Translations under genes and position numbers: made by a program | The notes under the pieces: generated by a model | Told to the model about the DNA's origin: nothing | What the model saw: the letters and a program-made list of their open reading frames with translations, nothing else | Database searches by the model: none | Shown: piece by piece, positions 36,357-50,200 of the stretch | Numbering within the stretch: the first letter of the stretch is position 1 | Layout of the letters: the number at the start of each line of letters is the position of its first letter | From: Halicephalobus mephisto | Lineage: Eukaryota; Nematoda; Chromadorea; Rhabditida; Panagrolaimidae | DNA: 64,000 nucleotides | Direction of reading: 5' to 3' | Assembly (NCBI GenBank): GCA_009193035.1 | Contig: SWDT01000001.1 | Coordinates: 1,798,001-1,862,000 of the forward strand

Positions 36357-36472
36357 ATCTGATTGGATTCTCACAGCATCAAAAAAATTACAAGCAGGAA
36401 CTTGAAGAGATTGTTGAGAGTGTAGATACGACTGAGAAAGACCGTCGTGAAGGCCAAGACTCTTCAACTAAA

Positions 36473-39400
36473 CACTCGTGATTTTACTTTTACTTTTTTC
36501 AAATTACAGACCAACGAGGAGTAATTGGCAGAACTTTCCATAATTAGTACAAAGTGGAAAATAATCGCTTACTGTCTTAACACCTTAAAAAGAAATTATT
36601 ACAATGGTCAGCTTTGGTTGCCCGAGCTACGGAATGTCTGGTGTGAATGAAGAGAGGCGGAGTTATTGCTTCTTGGCGAGAATGACCAATTATTCATATA
36701 AGACGAAGGGAGATTCAAGAACGGTCACTTAACAAATACTAGGTTTAGGGAAGTTGAACACTTCTGTCTCCTTAAATTTGGATTCAACTTTAGATAAAGT
36801 GAAAATTTCAATTTGAGGGAAATATTTTATAACTATTTAGTTTGACGAGCTAGAACTTTTCCTCATTCTTGGAAAAACTCATTCTAATGCACTCTTTTTT
36901 GACAATCTCCGATATAATTAAGGAAGTTGATGCATTCTTCCTTGGTAAAATTTTCAAAAGAAAGTGATCTGAAAATTCAAAATCGATTGTCTTACCTAGC
37001 TTAGACTTTTGATTATTTGATGTAAACTAGAAGAAAGCGAAAGATGTTTTAGGGTTTTTTATAGCTCAATCGAGATTAAGAAATGGATGTTATTGAGTGT
37101 TGACAAGCAGTAAACATTAGTTGATAAGTGATTTTAACTACTTGAATTGATAAAGACTTCAAAGTTTATTGGAAAAGAAATCAAAGCATTTAAGAACATT
37201 AATAGAATTGGCATTGAAATTAGATTAGGCCTTGGGGAAAAACCAAGAGCTGAGAGCACTGGGACCATAATGGATATTTATTAAACTGATTTGAAGAAGA
37301 TATGAGTTGATTTCGTAGTAGAATTTCTGATGCTGTTGAAACACTATTTCCGTTAGAAAATAATTTATTTATTTCTAGAGATAGAAGTTTGGGTGAATTC
37401 TTCAATCAATGATTTATTTAATTTGTACCATTATGAGTGGATTAATATCTTAAAGTAAATTGAAAAATATATTAACTATAAAAAATTTTCTGATCCTCAG
37501 TTAACAAACAAGAGGAGATATCGGAAATTCCAAATCCGTCTTCAGATTCAGTGGAAAGAAATCTATATTCTGATTTTCCTATCTTTGAATATACAGAAAC
37601 GTATAATTCCATATTATCATTGGGAAAGTGAAACAGCTTTGTCGATTGCCAAAGTTCAGTCACATAATCGAATAGGAAATGGACTCGTGTCGTGGGAAAT
37701 ACCAATCTTGTTTGATTTTAAAAGTTAATGGAAATAGATGTAAGAAATAATCTAGGATGAGAGTAAAGATGAATATGGAGTTTGTAGTAGAATTTGTTTT
37801 TCTTATTTTTCATAAATATTAAAGAGAAGTTTGCTATAAGATAAATCCATTATAATGAAGTATTCTATTATTTGGACCCTAAAAACACAATCTGTAAGAA
37901 GTCGGCAAGAAATCGAACTGATTAATTCACATTTTGATCTTTTCTAAGTCTTTGTCTTTGGGTAAATATTTCTTGAAATCTTGGGTGTTCTCCGAACTGA
38001 GTTTCCTGATTTTGACGAAATTTCGACTTTAATCACATTATCAATTGGAAAATTTAAAGCATTTCAGAAACTTTTCCTCATTATGTTTTTACTTATACTG
38101 AAGTTGGATAAATCTTACATTATTGTTAAGGGAAAATTCGGCTATTTGTTGCATGTTGACTTGTTCAATTTCTTTGATCTCGAAAACACTTGGACAATTT
38201 TTTGGGATGTTACATTTTGTTCAATTTATTAGTTAATGTTTCTGCTTCTTTTGGGGTTAGACTGAAGAACTTTTGACGGAAATTACAAAAGAGAATTTCA
38301 AAGAAATACCGGCAGCAATTAGATGATTTTTTCTTTATTGTTTGGAAAATATTACTTAGTAAACATTTATTTGTTACAAGAAGAAACTTGGCTGTTGAGA
38401 AAAGCAAAGGAAGAAATTTAAAATTCCATTAAAAATTGAACTACCAGGTATTAGACCACATTTGTGACGATTTCATATGTAGAATTCTTCGTTAGGAAGA
38501 AAAAAGTTTAAATAATCATAGAATACAAATCATGAAAACAAGTTAGCAAAGATATTTGAACAGAAATGGAATCTTTTCTCGAAGATTCATTTCCGATTAC
38601 TTGTCCTTCAGTTTGTTTGATCCCACCAAACAAATTTTGTCAAATTTTTTCTATAGATTTGAGTTAAAGAATCTTATTCCAAACTTAGATATATCCGTTG
38701 TTACTTCCAGGATGCCATCAGCGGAATATTCTTTCACATCAAATTTATATCAACATAAAACTAATAATTGTGAAAGAAAGAAAAAAACATAAATTTATAT
38801 AGACTGTGGAAAAGAATGATTATGGTATTTTTTCATCTCCGGAATTAAATTCTGAACACAGCAACTCTTTATGTTTGGTAAAAGTAGAAAATTAAAGTTT
38901 TAAACTATGTGGCAGGTTATTGTATCATTCTCCTTATTTTTAAATTCTGAATTAGTTTTTTAGTTTTGCTTCTCATAAATTTACATCTATTTAATATTCA
39001 ATTAGAAATGCAAAAATATAAAAATAGACTTGGAAGAACACGTGCGTCCAATTTGAAGTACTGAAGGCCTAATAAGTGAATAATTAAAATCTGACTATTG
39101 TCTGCCGTTATGAAAATAACAACCGGGCGTTGTTACGAAATTCTTTCAACACGAATATGAAGAACTTGAAGTTTCAAATTTTGATTAGAAAAGTTTCTAC
39201 AAAATTCTGAAAGATTCTAGATGTTTTTATACGATTCTAAAAAGTTCTGAGTCTTAACAGAATTCTAATAAATATAAAAATCAAAAGTTTATATAACGAG
39301 ATTTTGCAAGTTGATTTGACAAAAAGTCCAGGATTTTTCGATTCACATTGTAGCCTTGAGACCATTGGTACATGATCATGCAAAGTTTCAAGGGCATCCA

Positions 39401-40626
39401 ATATAATTAAAATGTAAGAACATAAGCTGGATCCATTAGTAAGAATTTTATAACTGAAGCTATTAGTTGTTCTCAAACTGTTAATTCTACAATTGACATC
39501 AATGATGACAAATAATTTTAAAATCAAGTTTGTTATCGTGAAAGTTCCTGATTTTTCCAACCTTATTTTACTCTTAAAAAATCTTTCCCATTAGCATATT
39601 GTTTTCTCGAACAAAAAAAATATTCTTACGATCATTTTTTACTGGTTTTTTTGGATTACAGTTAGGTTTTTTCCTACATATTTTTTCACTCTTGCTGATT
39701 CACAACTATTATTTCGTAGTTTTAGTTTCTTGATATCAAAATTAGGGATCAACTTAAAAAATCCAGAAATTAGTAAGTTCTATTTTTAAATTTAATATGT
39801 GTACAAAGATATTGGAAAATCTGAAGTGAATTAAAAAACCTTCACGATTTAAATGAGGATAGATTCTGAACAAATGATCGTTAATAAAGCTTATTCGTCA
39901 TCTGGAATTCATCTTTGATTCCTTCTATCAATAAAATAGAACAATATTTAATTTTACTTTGCTATTATCAAAGACTATGACGGATCTTTAACGCATTTCA
40001 AAAGTTATGGATCCAATTCAATAATGGTTTGGATGTTATTTTTACTCAATTAGAAATTCCGATAGAAAACGTATTTAAACACGCTTACTATCTACATTCC
40101 GAGGTTCTTACCGTAAAAAACTCTCATAATACAATATTCTTTGAAATTAATTATCACGAAACTGTATTCAAAGGAAAATTCCTCAATATTCATGAAATCT
40201 AAATATTGAATTACAATTGTCTTTTAGATAACCAAGATATTGATTTTATCTATTTTGTGTGATTAAGCACAATGACTTGATAATTAGGCTATTTAAGCTT
40301 TATGGAAAATTGAAAAAACTAATCTTGTCTTTTTTGAAAGATTTTTTTCCTGCCAGTCCTCATGTTTTTTCTCGTTCAATGGACATTTTGAGTTTCTAGT
40401 TTCACTTTTATGGCATTTTAATATAAAATTATTTTTACATTTATTCCATTCCCAAATCTTAAAATATGTTAATAGAAAACTTGTCTGAGTCAATTCGTAG
40501 AAATATGCTCACCTCCAATTTCTCTCAAAGGCTTATTCGAGGGTTCTCAACACGAAAAACTTGGAAACTTTTTTCCTTATCCTTGGCTATCTCGTTCTGT
40601 TGATTTTTTCTCTATTTCTTTTAATT
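36473..40626. other. Intergenic, strongly AT-rich
   Basis: About 4.1 kb without a supported gene. ORFs at 37472-37705 (minus), 37981-38232 (plus), 38556-38792 (plus) and 39237-39560 (minus) are longer than expected in such AT-rich DNA and could be remnants of decayed genes. None has a recognisable domain or a convincing splice partner. Near 36,697 (minus) an ATG follows a TATATGA stretch and opens a 29-codon frame that may be an upstream exon of the SET gene. Confidence 0.45.
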
Positions 40627-43134
40627 ATGGAGGTTTCTATTAATGATAATGTAAAAATTTACAATTTGTCGACTGGAGATTCAATTCCAGAAGTAAGTTG
40701 TTGATAACTTCTAACTTTTGATATATGAAAACCACTTTTCAGTGGATTTCCTCCAAGCGTCGAAGAAAACTCCAAAAGCAACACAATGATTATCGAAATA
40801 CTGTTCGACTAATCCAGGACTTCGAAGTCCCTGATGTTGCCACATCGCTAGCAATTACTCGAGATGGGAAGAATATCCTGGCAACAGGTACTTACAAGCC
40901 GGTCTTGAAGTGCTACAATGTTGATGACATGACGATTAAGTTTGAACATGGTCTGGACATCCACACATTGAAGGTGTTACCGATCAGTGACGATTACTCA
41001 AAAGTAGGTTATTTTTGAAAAGTTTAAAAAACTTTGATGTGTTAATTCAGATGGTTCTACTGCAAGATATGCGTTATCTTGAAGTATTCTCTAATGGTTG
41101 TCGTTATTTCCGGTTTCGAGTTCCCAGATTCAACAGAGATATGACCTTCAGCAGAGAATGTAGTGATTTGTTTGTTGTTGGTGATGGGTAAACTTTTCTG
41201 GCGTTTCCATGATGTAATTCCTGATTTCAGATCTGAGGTTTATCGTTTCAATTTCGAAATCGGTCGATTCGTCACCTCATTGCAGTCAGATGCAAGTGCT
41301 TCTAATTGTTGTGTCGTCAGTGATTATCATCAGCTTTTACTCTGTGGTACTGTCGATGGACGAATTGAGGCCTATGATCATAGAGACCATAAAAAAGTCG
41401 GAACTCTTGATTGTGCATTGTCAACTCTCGGTTATGATATTGAGACAGAACTTGGTACTACTGCTCAGATTACTTCAATTACCTATAAGGATGCTCTAAC
41501 TTTTGCTGCTGGAACGAGTACTGGCCATGTTCTGCTTTATGATCTGCGTTCCTCGAACCCGATTTTGATTAAAGATCACAATATGGGATTGCCTATTCTG
41601 AAAGTCGACTTTGTAAGAGATCAGGACATTGTATTGAGTATGGATTCCCGCATGATGAAATTCTGGGAAGAGGACTCTGGGAAACCTCTGGGCGCTATTG
41701 AATCGAATGATCCCCTAGTTGACTTTGTGCGATATCCAGATTCAGGTTTATCACTTATTCTTAATTCTCTTTCATTAGTGAATTCTTTAGGTCTGTTATT
41801 CTTTGCCGCTGAAGCTCCCCAAATGCAACAATACTTTGTTCCCATGTTTGGATCTGCTCCTAAATGGTGCTATCATCTTGATGCTATTATTGAAGAACTT
41901 GACGATGTCAAAGCTCCTGACGGTTGGTTTCTCATTATTTTGTGTTCACTAATGAAGTTGTTTAGTTTATGACGATTATAAGTTTGTTACCAAAGAAATG
42001 CTCCATGAAATTGGATTGGATCATCTCATTGGTACGAGTTTGTTACGAGCTCATATGCACGGCTACTTCATCGATGTCCGTTTGTACAACCGTGCTAAAA
42101 CTCTTACTCAACCCAATGCTGTCAAGAGCTTACGTCGTCGGAAGGTAATATTTTTTATTTCTTAATGTTTTCAACTTTTAATTCAGCTTCGTGAGAACAT
42201 GGAAAAAGCAAGCACTGCTCTTCCTGAGCCCAAACAAGCAGTGGATAAGATCAAAATCAATAAGGAGCTCGCTGCTCAACTTAAAATTGAAGCTACTCAG
42301 TCAAATCAGAAGAGAGGTGAAAAATCTGCTGTTGCATCTAAGATTTTGGCCGATGACCGATTCTCTTCTCTGTTTACAGATGAAGAGTTTACTATCGATA
42401 AAGACAGTGAGCAGTTCAAGAAGATGGCAATTGCAACAGAACGAAGGAACGCTAGTTCACGAAAGAAGAAAGACTTTGATGAATCAGAGGAGGAGGAAGA
42501 TGACGGACCCAAGAGTGGATTGTTCATGGAAGACGAACCAATGGAAGATAACATGTACTCTGATATTGAAGAACAGAACGATGAAGAAGAATCTACAAGC
42601 GATGAAGATTCTGATAGTGATGAAGAGGATGGAGAACAAGTTGAACATGTTGAGAGCGATGATGATGATATTGGAGCAGATGCTACTCCTGCTGTTCTTG
42701 AAGTTAGAAAGCCCAAGGGATTCAAATTCGTTGCTGTGGAGAATCGACGTCAACTAAGTACTATTTTAGCTAGTGAGAAAGCTATGGATGAGGTAGGAGT
42801 AATTTTTAAAAGTAAATTATAATATTTTTCCAGGGTGTTGAGGAAACATTCGGTAAACGAAAGAAAGAGATGCGTAAAAAGGTTTTAAATATGGATGACA
42901 CACCGTTTGGCACCAAATCTATTTCTTTTACCGTTAAAAGTAGGTTTCTATTTATTCAAATTTTTAATGATGGATTTTGTAGGTGAAAAGAAAGCTGCAG
43001 ACGAGGAGAAACAGAGGAGACATTTAGAAGAACGGAGATCTGCCCAACGTTCTGCTGGGTCAGTTCTACGAACTTTGAAGCCATTACCGAGGTTTATTCA
43101 AGGTGGATCACGACTAAAGAAAGGAAGAAAGTAG
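40627..43134 (+). CDS. nol-10: Nucleolar protein 10 (WD40 ribosome biogenesis factor)
   Basis: Nine exons (40627-40692, 40743-41003, 41051-41187, 41231-41745, 41791-41922, 41966-42144, 42187-42792, 42834-42939, 42983-43134) join in frame to 717 residues, close to the roughly 690 of human NOL10. NOL10 (yeast Enp2) is a WD40 nucleolar protein of the small-subunit processome required for 18S rRNA maturation. Diagnostic text includes VKIYNLSTG, QDFEVPDVATSLAITRDGKN, ATGTYKPVLKCYNV and FAAGTSTGHVLLYDLRSSNP. The NUC153 motif DDRFSSLFTDEEFTIDKDSE follows, then a long acidic tract and a basic tail ending GGSRLKKGRK. No spliced-leader-like acceptor is visible just before the ATG. Confidence 0.95.
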
Positions 43135-44240
43135 ATTTACCTGGGAAATCTCAGTTGTTGAGTTGTTGTTTTTGTTATGAAGAGATTTAAACATTAAGAG
43201 GAGGAGAGTGTTCTGAACGGTCGTTATTTTTGGCACGTTCATAGGCCAGACAGTAGAATCAATAAGAGCACGAGGCCTTGTGAAACTTGGCTGACAGCAG
43301 TGGATGCATTTTGGGGGCTGGGTCGGCCTCTATTGTTATGGTAAGCATGCTGTTGGATCGAGAACGCCTTCGGCTAAAAATGGCAGATGGAGTTTTTATG
43401 GAGCTGGGGAAAGTCCAACTCAAAAAAGAGACCACGATGTAGCGCCAAAGGAGCAGAATGGCATATATGCTTTTTCAACCGCCCATGGCTGTTTTTGGCT
43501 GCTGTCTGCATTTGTCGGTCATGCCGAAGCATGCTTCGGCGGTAGAGAGCAGAGGAAACATGGAGAGTAAGAATGAGAATTTACTCTTCACATGGGGATC
43601 ACCAAATTTCTTTTTGTTTTTTACTTGATTTGGCCGGTTGCTCCATTATTTGTTCTAGAGTTTTGGGATAGACCTTGATGGATAGCTTTTTCTTCTCTTT
43701 CATTGTTCTCCTTGCAAATTTGCATAGATTTAGCGCGAGGGGTTTTCTTTGACTTTGGCAATTACGACTTCCGTCTTCGATTATTTGTCACCCGTTGGCA
43801 GTCTCACTACATCAACTGTCTTTGTCAAGTTGGAGATTTGACTGGTTTAAACTTGAACCCTAGTGGTGTTTCTAATTATGTTTCGTGCTTTTTGATTCTT
43901 GTTTTTGAAAACGGAATTTTCTTTCAAATTAGCCATTGGGTTCCCATGTTTAGATTTGAAATTCATCTTGTATTCTTTTATTGATTACTGGGGAATTTTT
44001 TACGTTTTATTCGAAATGCCAGATTTTCCGTTTTCCCAACGATGCAAAAAGAGTTGTTGTCGATTGCCCTTACTTGTTAGTCCGGAATTTGTTTCGAAAT
44101 ACTTGACTCTTCTCGGGTCACAGTTCAGTTTCCTAGTAATTCCACGAATTTCCTCATTTATTCTTTCTTCAGGGAATCTACCTTCAAACGAAAATTGGTG
44201 TTACCTTCCTTATGTCTCCAGAAGGCTGAGAAAATCAACA
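43135..44240. other. Intergenic / upstream region of the active-zone scaffold gene
   Basis: About 1.1 kb. It contains an exact 18-bp palindrome at 43523-43540 (GCCGAAGCATGCTTCGGC). Open frames at 43304-43570 and 43703-44273 (plus) show no domain or splice support. Confidence 0.5.
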
Positions 44241-47200
44241 ATGTCTTCCTGGTTTTCTTCCTTCTTTAGGTAAAGTCTTTGTCATTTGTTGTGAATTTAT
44301 GACTGTATGTAGGGCCACTACCATCCCAGAGGAAACAGAAGAGACGGAAAATGCAGGCTTGCTGGAAAACACGGGTATTCAACATCCTTCCATGGCTGCT
44401 GATTCAACAACATCACCAACTTCAAGTGTTCCAGGTTTGAGTGACGACCAAAGGGAGAGAATCAGAGAGGTTTGTTTCTTTTTCGAAAAAGAAGTAAGTT
44501 GAGGTTGTTTAGGTTCTTAGAAGAGCTGAAGTGTCGAAGCAAACTGCAAAATTTGTTGTGGACCCGAAGACACTGTATGAAAGATCCCGCAGAAGACAGG
44601 AGAGTGTTCAAGAAGCCGAAGCGAAAGTCAGTGAAATTAGTGACAGTAGTGAGTTAGATGAATATGAAAGTGAACTCATTCAAATGGATTCGCTGCCAGA
44701 AAGTGGGTCTTCGATCATTAATTGATGAGATTGAGTGATTTGATTTCAGCGATTGAAGTAACATTGGGTCCGTCTTATGGTGGATCCGCTATGAGCCTCA
44801 ATCAATCGGAATCCGAAATCCCTTACAGTGTCATAGAAGAGCCAGTACAATCAGACATATCTGCTCAAATTACAAGAGGTATGAAGCTCATCAGCACGAA
44901 AATAGCTCAATGGGTACAAAGTCTAGATGTTGAAGACGACTATATCACTAAACCCGAAGGTAGAGGTCTTAATCAAAAAGCTAATATTTCAATTTCTAAT
45001 CTCGTTTAGGACACTCTAAGAAACCTTCGAACCCCAGCTCAATAGAAGATATTTACATATACGGGTCACAGATAGATGATTACTGTTATTTCTTAGCCAG
45101 ACAAGCATGCATTCTGGCCATAGCCGATGTATTATCCATGGATTCGTCAACGCTCCATATCGATGAGCTCAATAATCAGAAGATCATTGACCATTTTGCT
45201 CAAATGCTGACAGAACAGATTATGAGATTAGTGAAGGAAGAACAATTGGCGCTTCGACAACATGAAATTGAAGAGATCGACAAACACTGTAGAATATTGG
45301 TGGAAGATCTATTCAATTGGGCATTTCTCGATTTAGCAATGATCACGGACTCCAGAAAAACCTCCACTTCTGAAACTACAGGCGATACAATCATACGAAG
45401 ATCAATTCAACATTTAAAAGATGTTCTTGGTACACCCGAATTCAGCGTTATGGACGAGAACACAGAGTCTACGCCTGATTTTCCATTTCCAACATCACAA
45501 TCATTTGAGAGTGCACTAGCTGTTGCTAAAGTCGTAACACAAGTGAATTATGAAGATTCTGAAAATACACCGTTAAGCTGCAATATCTATGAACCTCAAC
45601 TCTCAGATGACATTTCGAATACAGAGGAAAACGAAATAGTATACAGAGTATTGCCCACAGACACAGATGACGAAGAACTGATGTCTCACAAAGAATTTAT
45701 GTCTGTGGAAGACCAAAAAGTATCACACCTTACTCAATTGTTATCAGAAGCAGAATTAGCACATTTGCAATATATTCAATATCTCGTCCATCGCAGCACG
45801 ATTGGAAACTCATTTCCCGACTCCCTCGCCATCACCCAAGACACAGAAAGTGAGTCACCACACACCTCAATTACAAGCGAAGCAGATGATGAACTCAGCA
45901 ATTCACCTAAATCAATTTCATTCGACGACGAATACAAATACGATTCCAATCAAGCAGTTCAAAACCGACCAAGCGAAACTACATTATACGAGAATCAAAC
46001 CTATTACCAACCACAGATTGCTAATCCATTTCCAACAACATCTCCAGATTTAACACACATTCAACATGTAAAAGAACTAGCAGAACAACCCAGTTTCGAG
46101 ATCTTCCAACTATCTTCATCAAATCCTATCCAACAGATATCAGCTGAGTCCTCAGCAACTAGTGGAGCTGATGCAGAACCTAGTTCGTCCATGGAAGCGA
46201 TATCCTACGATCGAGGAGAACCTCTGCTCTCACAGGAAATTCCAGAAGCTATCAAGGAAGAAATTCCAGAACGTCCTCCACTTCCACCAGTAATTCAAAC
46301 TCAATACTCTCTGACAGAAGCCGAACTCGCCCACATTGAATACGTGAAGAAATTGGCCGAAGAAAGTAGTTTCGATGTCAAGGTTCCAAAACCTTCAATC
46401 GAGGTGAAAGAAGAATCAGTTGGATCCTCAGCAACTAGTGGAGCTGACGCAGAACCCAGTTCGTCCATGGAAGCGATATCCTACGATCGAGGAGAACCTC
46501 TGCTCTCACAAGAAGTTCCAGAAACTATCAAAGAGGAAATTCCTGAAACTATCAAAGAGGAAATTCCAGAACGTCCTCCACTTCCACCAGTAATTCAAAC
46601 TCAATACTCTCTGACAGAAGCTGAACTCGCCCACATTGAATACGTGAAGAAATTGGCCGAAGAAAGTAGTTTCGATGTCAACGTTCCAAAACCTTCAATC
46701 GAGGTGAAAGAAGAATCAGTTGGATCCTCGCACCAGTGGAGCTGATGCAGAACCCAGTTCGTCCATGGAAGCGATATCCTACGATCGAGGAGAACCTCTA
46801 CTCTCACAAGGAAGTTCCAGAAACTATCAAGGAAGAAATTCCAGAACGTCCTCCACTTCCACCAGTAATTCAAACTCAATACTCTCTGACAGAAGCCGAA
46901 CTCGCTCATATTGAATACGTGAAGAAACTAGCTGAAGAAAGTAGTTTCGATGTCAACGTTCCAAAACCCTCAATCGAGGTGAAAGAAGAATCACTTGGAT
47001 CCTCAGCAACTAGTGGAGCTGATGCAGAACCCAGTTCGTCCATAGAAGCAATATCTTACGATCGAGGAGAACCTCTGCTCTCACAAGAAGTCCCAGAAAC
47101 TATCAAAGAAATTCCAGAACGTCCTCCACTTCCACCAGTAATTCAAACTCAGTACTCTCTGACAGAAGCCGAACTCGCTCATATTGAATACGTGAAGAAA

Positions 47201-50200
47201 TTGGCCGAAGAAAGTAGTTTCGATGTCAACGTTCCAAAACCCTCAATCGAGGTGAAAGAAGAATCAGTTGGATCCTCTGCTACCAGTGGAGCTGATGCAG
47301 AACCCAGTTCGTCCATGGAAGCGATATCCTACGATCGAGGAGAACCTCTACTGTCACAGGAAGTTCCAGAAACTATTAAAGAGGAAATTCCAGAACGTCC
47401 TCCACTTCCACCAGCAATTCAAACTCAATACTCTCTGACAGAAGCCGAACTCGCTCATATTGAATACGTGAAGAAACTAGCTGAAGAAAGTAGTTTCGAT
47501 GTCAACGTTCCAAAACCCTCAATTGAGGTGAAAGAAGAATCACTTGGATCCTCAGCAACTAGTGGAGCTGACGCAGAACCTAGTTCGTCCATGGAAGCGA
47601 TATCCTACGATCCAGGAGAACCTTTGCTTTCACAAGAAGTCTCAGAAACTATCAAGGAAGAAATTCCAAAAACTATTGCGAAAAGCGTCAGTGATGATAA
47701 GTTATCGTTGAACGTCGATATTGATAATGAAATTTGTGATGTTGCTAGTAATGGGAAGTTTGAAAAAATCGACTATTCGCTATTTTTTAATGACAAGAAA
47801 CCGTCTCGACGGCAATCCGTCACTGGTGTGAATACTACTGTTACTCAAATGGATAATTTTGCAAAAGCAATGCCTCGTAATTTGAAAACGTCGTTATCGA
47901 TATCTTATGGTGATTTTCTTTATAATGGAGATACTGTAGCGCATTCTATATCGGGCGAATCGGAAATGTCTGCGGGAACTGTAAATGTGATGTATACTGA
48001 TGCCGCACTGATGAATTCACAGAGCGCTGATGAGGATGACAAGAATGTAATTATGGATTCTGCAGCTGTCGAAATTCCTTCGGTGTGTGGCATTGATAAT
48101 GTAGTCGACGCTGTTGGGAATAGTCGTGGGGAAAACCCTTATTCTGAATGCGAGAAAAGATGTATACTATCTAACGGTAATGAACTGTACAACGTTGACT
48201 TTATGGTTCGGTTGAACTTCTTTGCTCAACGATTAACTGAAGATATCGCGGAAGGTGCTGCTAATGATTTGGTTGCGAAGATTAGGGTGTGTAATAATCC
48301 GCGTGCGAGATACTTCGAGGAGGATTCCGATTTTCTTTACCCAGCGAACGAATCTTCTGATGAAAACGAAGAGTGAGTTTTCGTAACATGATGGAATAAT
48401 TGAGTTCAATTTTTTAGAAACGAAGAGTTGGAATTACTGCAACAAGACAAAGGATTTGAAGTTTATCCTATGGAGGAGAAACGAGAAACTTTTACATCTT
48501 CGTTCATGAACTACTTCCGAAGGAGAAGTTCCGTTGACCGGCCGAAATCAGCAATGGCCATTATCCAAGCTGCTCGATCGACACCGGTGAGTCATGTGGA
48601 GTCTGTCAGTAGACGGTCGTCCACTGACACACGTCCAGCAACTACTGGTGGGGATATTATGGATCTGATACGGAGAAGTTCTCTTTCTTCTGACAAAGCA
48701 AACGAGTCTCCCATCAAACTTCCAAACGAAGCCTTAGCTGGGTTAAGCGAAAGTGAGAAAGAGCATATCTTGAAGGTACTAGCAGCTGCTAGTCGATCTC
48801 AAGTGACGCCGCAACAATCGAGAAGGTTGGTAAAGCAACTGCAACTCATTAGCACTTATAAGTTTCAGAAGTTCTTCCGCCATGTACACCGTGCCCGAAT
48901 TGGAGTCGTTGGATGTTGCTGATGAGGAACGAAAACATATTGAAGAAGTTATTCAAAAAGCTGAACAACGACGGGCACCATATGTAATCAAGAAGATCGG
49001 TGAGGACCGTCGAGCTAATATACCATCTTTCTCTGATAGAAGTGGCTTTGACAGTGACCATCTTTCAAGACCAATTATCCCAGAAGTCTCTATACAATCC
49101 CCTATGAAGACAGATGCAGAAATAGAAAGAATGAGAATCGAATCGGATATATATTTTAATCGAAGAGTTCTCGAGAGAATCGATTCTCAAAGTGAAATCT
49201 CTTCGGAAAAGCTCCACTCTTCAAGCATGGATTTGACTCCGGAAGAAATGGAACATATCAACAAGGTAACCAAACAGGCAGGCCTGGAAGAAACAAGCTC
49301 CTTCGATATTCTCAATCAACGTCGAAAATCCCTTTCTCCATCTCTTCTGTTTGGTAGTATGAGATCCGCTTTATCCAAGGCAGTTGACAAAGTTTCTCCT
49401 GGAGCTGTTTCTGAGGTTTCTTCTCGTCGACTCTCAGCTCCTGTCATGCCCGGTCATATTTATTCTCCTGTCACCCCTGATCGGATAAGTGTCTACAGCG
49501 ATGAACAGGGCAAGGAATTCAGAGCGATTTATGAGACTGATGAGATTGAGAAAGAGGAATCACTCACGAGTAGAGCTGATAGTCAAGCCAATCAACTGAG
49601 TATTCCTGTAAGTCCGATGGAAGAAGAACACCCAGAGTTGACTTCAGAAGAAGTTGAACACATTCAGAAAACCAATACACTGGCTTCCAGTGAGGTTGAC
49701 AATCCACCAATCTTCCAAGAGCATATCATAGCTCCATCGATTCCACAAGAAGCTCCTCCAGTAAAAATAGAAGAATCTCCAGTACCAAAATCCAGTTTCT
49801 TTGGATCTGGATTCAAGTTCCACTTAGACTCTAAAATGAAAACAGCAATGAATGTCGTCAGTACAGCTTCTGAAAAAATCTCCTCAGTTGTTGATGTTGT
49901 CAAACAGTCGGAGGATATTAATACCTCCAGACGTACGTCGACGACAAGTCAACAAAGCAGTAAATCCAACGAATCTGAGCTTAAACAAGTACCAGAATTG
50001 ACAGACGAAGAACGAGAACACATTGCTAGAATAAATAGAATGGCAGAAGAAGCCAACTTGTACTCATCTCAATCGGCAATTCTCCAGCCGACGGAGCTGA
50101 CAGAAGAGGAACTAGAACACATTAGAGCCATTAATGCAATGGCCGATCAGGAATTGAATCCGGTTGTTCTACAAGAAACTCCAAAGCCTAAACAGAAATT

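Noticed and set aside
39237..39560. 107-codon minus-strand frame in AT-rich DNA
   Set aside because: No domain, no splice partners, biased composition (Ile/Leu/Ser/Thr). Compatible with chance.
43304..43570. 88-codon plus-strand frame before the scaffold gene
   Set aside because: No domain or splice signals. Composition follows a locally GC-richer promoter-like stretch.
46149..47660. CRISPR-like regular repeats
   Set aside because: The regular units are a coding tandem repeat in a eukaryotic gene; spacers are not unique sequences.
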